This document shows positions 31,335 through 39,938 of a DNA stretch of 43,494 nt, one piece after another. The notes beneath the pieces are model-generated. The model had not been told where the DNA came from, did no database searches, and saw only the letters and a list, made by a program, of their open reading frames with translations. The stretch comes from Clostridia bacterium (lineage in GTDB: Bacteria > Bacillota > Clostridia > Oscillospirales > Acutalibacteraceae), in assembly GCA_017549285.1 (NCBI GenBank), contig JAFYVE010000039.1:1-43494 (forward strand), written 5' to 3'. The stretch's first letter is position 1. Each line of letters begins with the position of its first letter. Both the position numbers and the translations under genes were made by a program.

Positions 31335-32232
31335 ACAGAAAATCATATATTCAGTAATCGCACTCATCATTGCAATCATCACATTTGTTTTTGAAGAATC
31401 CGGCATATGGAATAAAATTGACACAGCCCTCACAGGTACAACACACATTGAGCTTGAAGACGGAGAAACAGCCGCAGAAGTTCATTTTATTGATGTCGGT
31501 CAGGGTGACTGTGCTCTGATTGTTTCACGCAACGAAACAATACTTATAGACAGCGGTGAAGCTGAATCAGCACAAATCATTCTTGATAAATTCACCGAAA
31601 TAGGAATAGATGAGCTCAATTATGTTGTTGTAACCCATTCTCATTCTGACCATATGGGTGCTATGGCTGAAATCCTTGACAACATACCCACTCAGAAAAT
31701 CATTATTTCACAGCCAACAGATGATGCAGCAGAAACATCGATATATCAGGAATTTCTTGATTCGGTTGAAAACAGCAACGCAAAGGTTATTCTTGCTGAA
31801 CCTGATTATTCATTCATTCTCGGTGCAACGGAATGCAGGATACTTTCACCTTTCAATGTTTCTTCAAGCGAAGAGAATAATAATTCAGTAGTGATGCACG
31901 TTACTGCAGGTAAAACATCATTCCTCTTTACGGGAGATGCCGAAAAAGCTGTTGAAACCGAAATTGTGAATAAATACGGTAAAATAGACGCAACAATTCT
32001 CAAAGTAGGTCATCACGGAAGCAGCACTTCTTCGTCTGCAGGCTTTCTTGAGGCTGTATCCCCCGAAGTTGCCGTAATTCCCGTCGGCAAAGGCAACAAA
32101 TACGGTCATCCGACCGATAAAACTATTTCAAATTTAAAGAAATATACCGACACAATCTACAGAACAGATAAACACGGAACAATAACATTTACCTGCACTC
32201 AGGACGACTACACGGTCAGAACGGAGAAATGA
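31309..32232 (+). CDS. ComEC-like extracellular metallo-beta-lactamase-fold hydrolase
   Basis: A 307-residue protein with one N-terminal membrane segment (IIYSVIALIIAIITFVF) and an exterior MBL-fold domain related to the ComEC C-terminal domain. The metal motif is THSHSDHMGA near residue 112. HFIDVGQGDCALI opens the domain, FTGDAE and VGHHGSSTSS follow near 210 and 236. Such proteins are thought to act as secreted nucleases or phosphodiesterases. The ATG at 31309 follows AAGGAT and overlaps the previous gene by 26 bp. It is paired with a DUF3006 gene, a frequent combination. Confidence 0.85.
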   Translation: MKKRKPVTKQKIIYSVIALIIAIITFVFEESGIWNKIDTALTGTTHIELEDGETAAEVHFIDVGQGDCALIVSRNETILIDSGEAESAQIILDKFTEIGIDELNYVVVTHSHSDHMGAMAEILDNIPTQKIIISQPTDDAAETSIYQEFLDSVENSNAKVILAEPDYSFILGATECRILSPFNVSSSEENNNSVVMHVTAGKTSFLFTGDAEKAVETEIVNKYGKIDATILKVGHHGSSTSSSAGFLEAVSPEVAVIPVGKGNKYGHPTDKTISNLKKYTDTIYRTDKHGTITFTCTQDDYTVRTEK

Positions 32233-32234
32233 CA

Positions 32235-32456
32235 ATGTTCTATACAATAAACAGAATTGAAGAAGAACTATTTGTCGTTCTCACAGATGATGACGGCAGA
32301 AAATATGATGTCAGAGTTTCTGAAATGCCGCAAGATTTGCGTATCGGAAACGTTTATGAACTCATTGACGGTGTTTATATTTATAATGAAAAGGAAACTG
32401 AAAAAAGACGCTCAGCTGCACGAAACAGAACAAAACGCTTTTTTCAGAACATATAA
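32235..32456 (+). CDS. DUF3006 family protein
   Basis: A 73-residue cytoplasmic protein, MFYTINRIEEELFVVLTDDD onwards, matching the small beta-rich DUF3006 family with a basic tail (KRRSAARNRTKRFF). The ATG at 32235 lies 9 nt after GGAG. An ATG at 32229 is too close to it. The gene sits directly behind the ComEC-like hydrolase, its usual partner. Role unknown. Confidence 0.8.
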   Translation: MFYTINRIEEELFVVLTDDDGRKYDVRVSEMPQDLRIGNVYELIDGVYIYNEKETEKRRSAARNRTKRFFQNI

Positions 32457-32471
32457 AGGAGGAAAATTAAA

Positions 32472-33665
32472 ATGAAGTGTCATATTTGTGCACACGAAAT
32501 TCCCGAGGGAAAGAAATACTGTCCCGGTTGCGGCAGAGTTGTCAGAATCAATGAACAGACAAACCAAGACAGCACAATGCAGTTCGCAGACCCTATCAAA
32601 GAGCTCAGAAAAGCGGAAACACGCAGACCTGTATCAACTGATGACCAGTCAACAATAAATATCCCCGATATCTTCAGTACAGACCCCAATGCACCCGAAT
32701 ACAGGGATCCTCACGCCTATGACACGGCAACGGCTCACGTTCTTGAATATGACAGAATGTTCTTAAGCCGCAGTGATGACAGAAGACAGAATACCTCTGC
32801 CATCTATGACGATGACAGAACAAAGAGATTTTCTCCCGTTTCTGATTATCAGTCTGAAGAACAGATTGTGATTCAGCAGGAGCCCGATTACGGTGACGAT
32901 GACTATGATAACGAACGTTTTGAAGAAAGACAGCCCCGTAATGAACGTCCCGTAAGAAAAGCAGGACCTAAAGTCAACGTAAAACTTATTGTGCTTCTTG
33001 TGCTGATTATTGCCGGTCTTTCAATCTGCGTTATGGGTGTTTATCGTATCGGTCAGCAGTTCGGTTTCTGGGAAAGTAATGAAACAGTAGAAGAAACTCC
33101 CGATGAAGGTGCTTCAGATAAAGACAAACTGCCTGTCAACAAACCTGCGCAGACAATTGAAGACGAAGCAAACCTCGGAACAGAGTCTGACTATGAAACA
33201 GGTGTTTACACAGTTAAATCAGATCAGAAGAACATCTTCGTTTATAAATCAGTTACAGATCAGCGTATAACGGCCACAATTCCCACAGGTACGGTAATTG
33301 AAATAACAGAAGTAAATGGGGAACTCGGCAAAACAACATATAACTCATACACAGGCTGGGTTGAAATGGCTGACCTTGAGTTTACTCCCTCAAAAGAACC
33401 TGTAACTGAAAAAGAGACAACAACAAAGGCTGAATCTGCATCAGGTGAACAGGAATTCTCATTCCCCACAACACCCGGAACTTACACAGTAACACCCGGT
33501 TCTTCAACATACCTCAACGTAAGGGCTTCTGCTTCAACAGACAGTACCGTTGTAGGAATTCTTGAAAAAGGTTCACAGGTAGAAGTAACAGAAACAGACG
33601 GTTACTGGGGTAAAATCAGCTTCAACGGTTCTGAAGCATGGATATATATGCCTTATCTGAAATAA
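32472..33665 (+). CDS. Zinc-ribbon, membrane-anchored SH3b-domain protein
   Basis: A 397-residue protein. A cytoplasmic zinc ribbon uses Cys3, Cys6, Cys17 and Cys20. A long polar, Asp/Arg-rich region follows to about 170, then one membrane segment (LIVLLVLIIAGLSICVMGVY). Outside the cell are two SH3b-like domains (about 245-310 and 333-397, the second with TYLNVRASASTDSTVVGILE), separated by a Thr/Glu linker. SH3b domains generally bind peptidoglycan, so a wall-sensing or wall-binding role is plausible. AAAGGAGG precedes the ATG. It ends the long plus-strand gene run. Confidence 0.82.
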   Translation: MKCHICAHEIPEGKKYCPGCGRVVRINEQTNQDSTMQFADPIKELRKAETRRPVSTDDQSTINIPDIFSTDPNAPEYRDPHAYDTATAHVLEYDRMFLSRSDDRRQNTSAIYDDDRTKRFSPVSDYQSEEQIVIQQEPDYGDDDYDNERFEERQPRNERPVRKAGPKVNVKLIVLLVLIIAGLSICVMGVYRIGQQFGFWESNETVEETPDEGASDKDKLPVNKPAQTIEDEANLGTESDYETGVYTVKSDQKNIFVYKSVTDQRITATIPTGTVIEITEVNGELGKTTYNSYTGWVEMADLEFTPSKEPVTEKETTTKAESASGEQEFSFPTTPGTYTVTPGSSTYLNVRASASTDSTVVGILEKGSQVEVTETDGYWGKISFNGSEAWIYMPYLK

Positions 33666-33670
33666 AAATA

Positions 33671-33699
33671 AATCAGGAGTTTTTGTTAACTCCTGATTT
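33671..33699. terminator. Bidirectional terminator
   Basis: AATCAGGAGTT / AACTCCTGATT forms an 11-bp stem with T-rich flanks on both sides. It serves the SH3b gene on the plus strand and the LOG gene on the minus strand. Confidence 0.82.
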
Positions 33700-33704
33700 T
33701 TGTT

Positions 33705-34286
33705 TTATTTGGTTATATTTCTCAGCCTTTCAACATCCATTTCAACGTGAACATAATTTTCAATATAGTTGATGATGTCATCAATATTATCTGAGAAGAA
33801 GCACAGGTCAATTGTTGTCTGAGGCATAAATCCACCCTTCACACAGTTTTCAAGCATCGCTCTGAGGGGCTCAAAATAACCGTTTATGTTAAAAAGGACA
33901 AGAGGTTTTTTGCTCTGACCAAGCTGTTTGAGAGTTATTATTTCAAAAAATTCTTCATAAGTGCCGATTCCACCCGGAGTTGTGATGAAAGCTTCTGCCA
34001 TATCATCCATAATCTGTTTTCTCTGACGCATAGTATCGGTTCTTATCATTTCATCGCAGTTTTCAAAGAGAATACCGTCAACATTAAAGAATTTCGGAAC
34101 AACCCCCGTGATTTTTGCTTTCTGTGAGTAAAATCCTCTTGCGGCTGCACCCATAAGACCGTTTGCACCGCCTCCGAAGACGAGTGAGTGTCCTCTTTTT
34201 GCAAGAATTTTTGAAAGCTCTTCTGTTTTTTCAATGTAATTTCTGTCAATTTCATTACTTGCTGAGCCGTAAATGCAAATGTTCAT
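33705..34286 (-). CDS. LOG-family phosphoribohydrolase
   Basis: A 193-residue cytoplasmic protein of the LOG/YvdD family, which hydrolyses nucleoside 5'-monophosphates (cytokinin-type ribotides or AMP) to base and ribose 5-phosphate. The N-terminal MNICIYGSAS, GGGANGLMGAAARG near residue 37 and the catalytic PGGIGTYEEFFE near 107 are the family motifs. AAAGGTGA precedes the ATG. The upstream region is occupied by repeat copy R8, so no independent promoter is clear apart from a TATACT near 34303. Confidence 0.87.
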   Translation of the reverse strand: MNICIYGSASNEIDRNYIEKTEELSKILAKRGHSLVFGGGANGLMGAAARGFYSQKAKITGVVPKFFNVDGILFENCDEMIRTDTMRQRKQIMDDMAEAFITTPGGIGTYEEFFEIITLKQLGQSKKPLVLFNINGYFEPLRAMLENCVKGGFMPQTTIDLCFFSDNIDDIINYIENYVHVEMDVERLRNITK

Positions 34287-34309
34287 AATATCACCTTTTT
34301 CAGTATATT

Positions 34310-34460
34310 GATAAATCAGAATTTGTCGGGATAATTTTAATTAAACAATCGTAGGGGCTGCCATTGGCAGTCCGTATGGAAACACTTTCTGTAACGACGC
34401 CCGATGGGCGCCCCTACGTTGTGATTTTCAAATTTAATGACACCTACAAATTATTGTTTA
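34310..34460 (+). repeat. Dispersed palindromic repeat, copy R8
   Basis: Left arm GATAAATCAGAATTTGTCGG, right arm CTACAAATTATTGTTTA. The interior has two GTAGGGGC-type palindromes in inverted arrangement (34351-34373 GCTGCCATTGGCAG and 34396-34418 GCCCGATGGGC). The last bases form the stop codon of the HAD gene (34458-34460). Confidence 0.75.
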
Positions 34461-35096
34461 AATGTCAAGTTCACAATAATTATGAATATATATATCAACG
34501 AGGTTTTTAAGTTTTTCCTGTTCGGGTTCACTTTTGTCGTAGATGCCAACAACTTTATATCCGTATTTTTTTGCTGTTGTTGCGGCATAAAGTGCGTCTT
34601 CAAAAATCCATGTTGTTTCTTTATCCGTACCGATTGCATCAAGAACAACATCATAGACCTTCGGCTCCGTTTTTGCCGCACCTACTGTATAAGTTGAATA
34701 GATTGCATCGAAATAATGAAGCATATTGAACTTTTCAAGCACAGCTTCAAGTGCAGGCTCGCCCGTTGCTGTTGCGATACCCATTTTCACACCTTTTGCT
34801 TTAAGCTTTTCAAGAAATTCGATAATATCGTTTTTCGGTGCTGTATCGGCAAGATACATCTCCTTGATAAGTTCAAAAAACTTTGCAAAAAGCTCTTCAT
34901 AAGTTTCAGGACGGTTGAATCTCTCTTTTGCAAGGATGATAGATTCTCTTAAATAAAGTCCTCTGAATGCAACCTCATCCTCTTCTGAAAGGACAATGCC
35001 TATTCTGTCAAAAAATTTATATCTTACACCCTTCCAGACGTGCATTGAGTCGAAAAGTGTACCGTCAAAATCAAAAATTGCTCCTGTGATTTTCAT
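34458..35096 (-). CDS. HAD-superfamily hydrolase, beta-phosphoglucomutase-like
   Basis: A 212-residue cytoplasmic phosphatase or phosphomutase. Motif I FDFDGTLFDS carries the nucleophile Asp. A helical cap follows, then motif II ATATGEP, the Lys of KTEPKVYD, and a motif IV of the form FEDALYAA. The helical cap places it with the beta-phosphoglucomutase and GS1-like group. GGAGAG precedes the ATG. The TAA stop lies at the edge of repeat copy R8, and no separate terminator is visible. The substrate is unknown. Confidence 0.85.
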   Translation of the reverse strand: MKITGAIFDFDGTLFDSMHVWKGVRYKFFDRIGIVLSEEDEVAFRGLYLRESIILAKERFNRPETYEELFAKFFELIKEMYLADTAPKNDIIEFLEKLKAKGVKMGIATATGEPALEAVLEKFNMLHYFDAIYSTYTVGAAKTEPKVYDVVLDAIGTDKETTWIFEDALYAATTAKKYGYKVVGIYDKSEPEQEKLKNLVDIYIHNYCELDI

Positions 35097-35125
35097 TTTC
35101 TCTCTCCAAAATATATTATATACTT

Positions 35126-35154
35126 ATTATATACAAAAAAGAAGCGGAATGCAA
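35126..35154 (-). promoter_or_regulatory. Promoter of HAD gene, overlapping tsf terminator
   Basis: On the minus strand, TTGCAT (35149-35154), a 17-bp spacer and TATAAT (35126-35131). The -35 box lies in the loop side of the upstream terminator stem. Confidence 0.6.
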
Positions 35155-35167
35155 CTGCACTCCGCTT
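35135..35167 (-). terminator. Terminator of rpsB-tsf operon
   Basis: AAGCGGA / TCCGCTT, extended inside by TGCA pairs, is followed on the minus strand by CTTTTTT. Confidence 0.82.
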
Positions 35168-35185
35168 AAATATTTTTTTGATTAA

Positions 35186-36289
35186 TTATTTAACCATGCT
35201 TGCGATTTCTGCTGCGAAATCGTCCTGCTTCTTTTCAATACCTTCGCCCTTTTCAAAACGAACGTACTTTGAAAGGCTGAGTTCTGCGCCGAGAGCCTTT
35301 GCAACTGATGCAATGTAGCCCTTTACATCGCCTTCGAAGAGGTCTGAACGAACAAATTCCTGTTCAAGAAGGCAAACTTCCTTGATCTGCTTTGAAAGAC
35401 GGCCAGCAACAAGACCTTTGAAGATTTTGTTGTCAACGATTTCTGCCTTGTGTGAAACTGCAAGTTCAACAAGTGTTGCGTAAGCTTCCTTTGAAATGAA
35501 GTTTACGAAGTTCTTTCTCTGCTTCTGGTCAAGACCCTGGTAAACAGTTGTGTCTTCTTCGCTCCACTTCTTTGAATCCATAGCTTCGTTGATGAGGCTT
35601 GTAAGGATGGGCATGGGAAGTGAATCGGGCTTGTTGAGAGCGCTGTCAACTGTGATTGATTCCATCTTAGCAAGTTCTTCTGCTGAGATGTCTTCCTTGC
35701 TGAGGTATTCGGGGTTCATAGCTGCGATCTGCATAGCTACGTTCTTACCCATATCAGCAAATTCTGCCTTAGCAGCTGTAGCATCGTCTGTATCGAAAGC
35801 AACGATAACGCCTACTGAACCGCCTGCGTGGATATATGTTGCTGTGTGACCTTCAACAACAGCAAATCTTCTGACCTTCATGTTTTCACGAAGAGCAAGG
35901 AAAACTTCCTGAACTTCTTCATCAACAGTCTTATCTGAATCTACTGCCTTTGTAGCAAGGAGAGCTTCAACATCAGCGGGCTTTGCTGCAAGAACTGTCT
36001 TTGCAACCTTAGCTGAAAGTTCAACGAAGGGAGCGCCCTTAGCAACGAAGTCTGTTTCACAGTTGAGTTCTACGAGAACACCTGCTGTAGCATCTGAACA
36101 TGTAGCAACGATACCTTCTGCTGCAACACGGCTTGCCTTCTTAGCAGCTGATGCAAGACCCTTTTCTCTGAGAATTTCTATAGCCTTGTCGATATCACCG
36201 TCAGTTTCAACAAGAGCCTTCTTACAATCCATCATACCAACGCCTGTCTTCTCACGAAGAGCCTGAACGTCTTTAGCTGTAAATGCCAT
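35186..36289 (-). CDS. tsf: Elongation factor Ts
   Basis: EF-Ts regenerates EF-Tu-GTP. The 367-residue protein opens with a UBA-like domain (VQALREKTGVGMMDCKKALV), then the core block ELNCETDFVAKGAPF. The C-terminal block VAGRLSKQIKEVCLLEQEFV is also canonical. It is longer than usual (about 280-310). About 60 extra residues (roughly 213-287, containing PMPILTSLINEAMDSKKW) lie before the last block. The ATG at 36289 follows GGAGG and is preferred to one five codons upstream. It is the second gene of the rpsB-tsf operon, separated by a hairpin. Confidence 0.93.
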   Translation of the reverse strand: MAFTAKDVQALREKTGVGMMDCKKALVETDGDIDKAIEILREKGLASAAKKASRVAAEGIVATCSDATAGVLVELNCETDFVAKGAPFVELSAKVAKTVLAAKPADVEALLATKAVDSDKTVDEEVQEVFLALRENMKVRRFAVVEGHTATYIHAGGSVGVIVAFDTDDATAAKAEFADMGKNVAMQIAAMNPEYLSKEDISAEELAKMESITVDSALNKPDSLPMPILTSLINEAMDSKKWSEEDTTVYQGLDQKQRKNFVNFISKEAYATLVELAVSHKAEIVDNKIFKGLVAGRLSKQIKEVCLLEQEFVRSDLFEGDVKGYIASVAKALGAELSLSKYVRFEKGEGIEKKQDDFAAEIASMVK

Positions 36290-36324
36290 TTTAATTTCCT
36301 CCAATTAAATGATATTTTAAAAAT

Positions 36325-36352
36325 AAGCCCGCACATTAAATTGTACGGGCTT
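36325..36352 (-). terminator. Intercistronic stem between rpsB and tsf
   Basis: AAGCCCGTAC / GTGCGGGCTT on the minus strand (with one G-U pair) is followed by ATTTTTA. It is probably a partial terminator that lowers tsf expression relative to rpsB, as known in other bacteria. Confidence 0.6.
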
Positions 36353-36368
36353 TGAATAATTATTGAAA

Positions 36369-37106
36369 TTATTCAGCGTCTTCAACTACAACTTCTTCAG
36401 CTGCAGCTTCGGGAGCGCTCTGTTCACCCTGTCTGCCTTCGATAACAGCATCAGCCATTGCACCTGCGATGAGCTTGACTGCACGGATAGCATCGTCATT
36501 ACCGGGGATTACATAATCAACTTCATCGGGATCGCAGTTTGTGTCTACGATTGCAACGATGGGTATTCCGAGCTTCTTAGCTTCAGCAACAGCAATTCTT
36601 TCTTTTCTGGGGTCAACAATGAACATTGCTGCGGGCATCTTCTTCATTTCTGTGATACCGCCGAGGAACTTTTCGAGCTTTTCGATCTGGAGCTTAAGCT
36701 TAGCAACTTCCTTCTTGGGGAGAAGATCGAATGTGCCGTTTTCTTCCATAGCCTTGAGCTGAGCAAGTCTTCTGATTCTGAGCTTGATTGTTGTGAAGTT
36801 TGTGAGCATACCGCCGAGCCATCTTGCGTTAACAAAAGGCATACCGCAACGTTCTGCTTCTTCCTTAACAGAATCCATAGCCTGTTTCTTTGTACCTACG
36901 AAGAGGATATCTCCGCCATCTTCTGCTACCTGACGAACGAACATATAAGCATCTTCGAGCTTCTTAACTGTTTTCTGAAGGTCGATGATGTAGATACCGT
37001 TACGTTCTGTGAAGATGTAAGGTGCCATTTTGGGGTTCCATCTTCTTGTCTGGTGACCGAAATGCACACCAGCTTCAAGAAGCTGTTTCATTGATACTAC
37101 TGACAT
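36369..37106 (-). CDS. rpsB: 30S ribosomal protein S2
   Basis: A small-subunit ribosomal protein, 245 residues, of normal length. It starts [20 protein letters not shown], followed by [20 protein letters not shown], which is diagnostic. An acidic Ala/Glu/Val tail ends the protein. AAAGGAGG precedes the ATG. It heads the rpsB-tsf operon behind a structured leader. Confidence 0.97.
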   Translation of the reverse strand: MSVVSMKQLLEAGVHFGHQTRRWNPKMAPYIFTERNGIYIIDLQKTVKKLEDAYMFVRQVAEDGGDILFVGTKKQAMDSVKEEAERCGMPFVNARWLGGMLTNFTTIKLRIRRLAQLKAMEENGTFDLLPKKEVAKLKLQIEKLEKFLGGITEMKKMPAAMFIVDPRKERIAVAEAKKLGIPIVAIVDTNCDPDEVDYVIPGNDDAIRAVKLIAGAMADAVIEGRQGEQSAPEAAAEEVVVEDAE

Positions 37107-37206
37107 TTTTTTTGCCTCCTTTTATTTAACCGCCGCAGCCGTCACTTCTGCATAAAACATCGTTGATGCAGGAATATGCAAATGGACTGCGTGAGTTTTA
37201 GCCTGT
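37107..37206 (-). promoter_or_regulatory. Structured rpsB leader
   Basis: The roughly 95-nt leader can fold into an outer CGCAG / CTGCG stem enclosing a perfect CTGCAT / ATGCAG hairpin, with a GC-rich GGCGGTTAAAT stretch before the ribosome binding site. Autogenous S2 leaders are known in other bacteria, and a similar role is inferred. Confidence 0.5.
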
Positions 37207-37208
37207 AA

Positions 37209-37237
37209 ATTATATCATAAGTTTTTACGGAATGCAA
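37209..37237 (-). promoter_or_regulatory. Promoter of rpsB-tsf
   Basis: On the minus strand, TTGCAT (37232-37237), a 17-bp spacer and consensus TATAAT (37209-37214). The stretch 37238-37315 holds nothing further that I recognise. Confidence 0.75.
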
Positions 37238-37315
37238 TAGAAAATCAGAGAAAATTTGACTTTTTTTATTGTCCGCTTTTATTTATTATATACAATAAAT
37301 TATCCAATGTTCCGG

Positions 37316-37526
37316 CAAATCAGAATTTGTCGGGATGTTTCATCGTAGGGGCTGCCATTGGCAGTCCGTGCGGAAACACTTGCTGCAACGGACGCCCGAT
37401 GGGCGCCCCTACGTAGTTTGTAATATCATTTAATAAATCCAAGCCCGAAGGGCTTCCGATTTTATTATTTATTATTTTTTCTTTATTCTTTTTGTTGGGT
37501 TTCATCCCGACAAATTATTGTTTATC
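37316..37526 (+). repeat. Dispersed palindromic repeat, copy R9
   Basis: Left arm CAAATCAGAATTTGTCGGGA, right arm TCCCGACAAATTATTGTTTA. The interior has the same pair of GTAGGGGC palindromes as R8 (37347-37370, 37387-37412), then a CAAGCCCGAAGGGCTTCCG hairpin. It ends at the pheT terminator. Confidence 0.75.
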
Positions 37527-37556
37527 AAAAAAAACAGAGAGTTGGAACTCTCTGTT
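37527..37556 (-). terminator. Terminator of pheST operon
   Basis: ACAGAGAGTT / AACTCTCTGT forms a stem with a GG loop, followed on the minus strand by T8. Confidence 0.87.
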
Positions 37557-37565
37557 TTTTATGTA

Positions 37566-39923
37566 TTACTGCTTGAGTTCTACGCCGATTTCCTTGAGTG
37601 AAGCAAGGATTGAATCAATATGAGCCTGAATTTCATCCATAGCAAGTGTTCTGTCGGGAGCTGAGAATGAAAGTCTTACTGCCATACTCTTTGTTGTGCC
37701 GTCATCGAACATATCGATAACCTTTGCGCCTGTGAGCTCGGGAATGTTCTTACTTTCCCAGGAAGCCTTGATGTCTGCATACTTCTTATCTGCAATAACA
37801 AGTGAAAGGTCATAATCGATTGCGGGGAACTTTGAGGGGTCAGCATACTTTGCATCTGCAACTGCGATTGCAAAGAACTTATCGAGGTCGATTTCAGCAC
37901 ATACAACAGCAGCGTTCTTATCAAGCTTCTGGTTGTTCATCGGATGAAGAGTGAACATTTCACCGAGTTTTTCACCCTTATAGCTGATTTCAGCTGTGTT
38001 CTTAGGATGCTGATATGCGTGAGCAACAGTCACAGCCTTTGCGAAGTCTGCATCGTCGTGCTTGATGTCACGGAAGATGAACTTGAGCATATTGAGCATC
38101 TTGAAGTAGAGGTCTTTTTCTGTGCCGACCTTGTCATAAAGAACAACACCGAGTCTTCTTCTCTCATTGCAATAACCGTTTTCAAGGTAACCGTCAACAA
38201 CGCGTCCGCATTCAAAAATACCGAATGAGGGAGCAAATGACTTGTTCTCGTAAGCGATTGTAAGAAGAGTGGGAATCATTGAATTTCTGATTGTGCCGTT
38301 TTCGGGAGTGGGGATGTTGAGAATTGTGCAGTTTTCTTCAACATCAATACCCAGCTTCTTATACTTCTTACCGTCACACCAGATATATGAATGAACTTCG
38401 TGGAGCTTGAACTTGTTTACAAGGAGGTCTTTGACCATAGCATCTTCACTCTTAACAGCTTCAGCTCTTACAGGCTTGAGTGCGCTGAGAGTTGTCTTGA
38501 TTTCAAAGTTGTCATAACCGAAGATTCTTGTGATTTCTTCAATAAGGTCAGCCTTGATTGTAACGTCCTTTGTGCTTCTCCAGGAGGGAACAATAACCTT
38601 GAAGCCGTCATTTTCAGCTGTTACCTTAAAGCCGAGAGAAATGAGAGTTTCTTCAATCTGCTCGTTGCTGAAATCAATACCTGTGTATCTGTCAACATAC
38701 TTCTTGTCGATGAAAAGCTCGATTTCGGGATACTTCTTTGTGTAAGCATCTGCAAGCTTTGAAACAACAACTGCACCGTCATCGATTTCCTTGAGGAGTT
38801 TTACGAAACGACGGATAGCAGTAACTGTCATTTCGGGGTCAAGAATTTTTTCATAACGTGCTGATGCATCTGTACGAAGACCCATTCTTGATGATGTCTT
38901 TCTTACGCATACACCGTCAAAGTTAGCTGATTCAAGAACAACTGAGTCTGTATCACCGACGATTTCCGAATCAAGACCGCCCATAATACCTGCAACTGCA
39001 ACGGGCTCGTTGTTGTTGAGGATGAGAAGTGTGTTTTCGTCAACATCTCTTTCTGTGCCGTCAAGTGTTGTGAACTTTGTTCCGTTTTCACCCATACCGA
39101 CACCGATTGACTGAACTTTTGTGCCGTCAAAAGCGTGCATAGGCTGACCCATTTCAAGCATAAGGTAGTTTGTAAGGTCAGCAAGAAGATTGATGCCTCT
39201 CATACCGCAGTAGAAAAGTCTGATTCTCATTGCAACGGGGCTGACTGATTTTTTGATGTTATTGATACGGAGTGCAGAATATCTGTAAACTGCATCACTC
39301 TTGATTTCAACTGGGATCTCTTCACCGTCATATTCGCATTCATCGATTGCAAGAGCCTTGAGAGGTCTCTTTGTGATAGCTGAGAATTCTCTTGCGATAC
39401 CGTAGTGTCCCCAGAGGTCAGGACGGTTTGTGAGTGACTTATTATCAACTTCAAAAATAATGTCCTTGATAGGATAGATGTCACAGATATCTGTGCCGAG
39501 TGCAACATCTTCAAAGATTTCCATAAGACCTGAATGGTCATCGCTGATACCAAGCTCTGATTCTGCACAGCACATACCGAATGATTCATAACCTGCAACA
39601 ACTGCGTTTGTGATTTCACCTGCACATACTCTGCCGCCTGCCATAGCAACGGGTACAACCATACCCTCTCTTACATTGGGAGCACCGCATACGATGTCAA
39701 GCACTTTTTCACCAACGTCAACCTTAAGAAGATGAAGCTTCTTTGAGTTGGGATGATTATCGATTGAAATGATTTTACCTGCAACAACATTCTTAATATC
39801 ATTGCCTTTGTAATAGATATCTTCTACTTCAGCGGTGGAAAGAGTAAATCTGTGGATAAGCTCTTCAATATCAAGACCGCTTAAATCAACAAATTCGTTG
39901 ATCCAGTTCATTGAAACAAACAT
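37566..39923 (-). CDS. pheT: Phenylalanyl-tRNA synthetase beta subunit
   Basis: The beta chain of the alpha2-beta2 PheRS, 785 residues. It starts MFVSMNWINEFVDLSGLDIE, then an EMAP-II-like tRNA-binding domain (about 40-150) with GKIISIDNHPNSKKLHLLKV. A B3/B4 editing domain with INLLADLTNYLMLEMGQPMH (about 205-375) and B5 follow. A C-terminal anticodon-binding (FDX-ACB) domain ends the protein. It lies 15 bp after pheS and shares its T-box. Confidence 0.96.
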   Translation of the reverse strand: MFVSMNWINEFVDLSGLDIEELIHRFTLSTAEVEDIYYKGNDIKNVVAGKIISIDNHPNSKKLHLLKVDVGEKVLDIVCGAPNVREGMVVPVAMAGGRVCAGEITNAVVAGYESFGMCCAESELGISDDHSGLMEIFEDVALGTDICDIYPIKDIIFEVDNKSLTNRPDLWGHYGIAREFSAITKRPLKALAIDECEYDGEEIPVEIKSDAVYRYSALRINNIKKSVSPVAMRIRLFYCGMRGINLLADLTNYLMLEMGQPMHAFDGTKVQSIGVGMGENGTKFTTLDGTERDVDENTLLILNNNEPVAVAGIMGGLDSEIVGDTDSVVLESANFDGVCVRKTSSRMGLRTDASARYEKILDPEMTVTAIRRFVKLLKEIDDGAVVVSKLADAYTKKYPEIELFIDKKYVDRYTGIDFSNEQIEETLISLGFKVTAENDGFKVIVPSWRSTKDVTIKADLIEEITRIFGYDNFEIKTTLSALKPVRAEAVKSEDAMVKDLLVNKFKLHEVHSYIWCDGKKYKKLGIDVEENCTILNIPTPENGTIRNSMIPTLLTIAYENKSFAPSFGIFECGRVVDGYLENGYCNERRRLGVVLYDKVGTEKDLYFKMLNMLKFIFRDIKHDDADFAKAVTVAHAYQHPKNTAEISYKGEKLGEMFTLHPMNNQKLDKNAAVVCAEIDLDKFFAIAVADAKYADPSKFPAIDYDLSLVIADKKYADIKASWESKNIPELTGAKVIDMFDDGTTKSMAVRLSFSAPDRTLAMDEIQAHIDSILASLKEIGVELKQ

Positions 39924-39938
39924 TATTCTCTTTCCTCC

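Noticed and set aside
36363-37094. Long plus-strand open frame of about 243 codons opposite rpsB
   Set aside because: It lies wholly antisense to a certain ribosomal protein gene, has no ribosome binding site and has a shadow-like composition rich in Cys and Phe.
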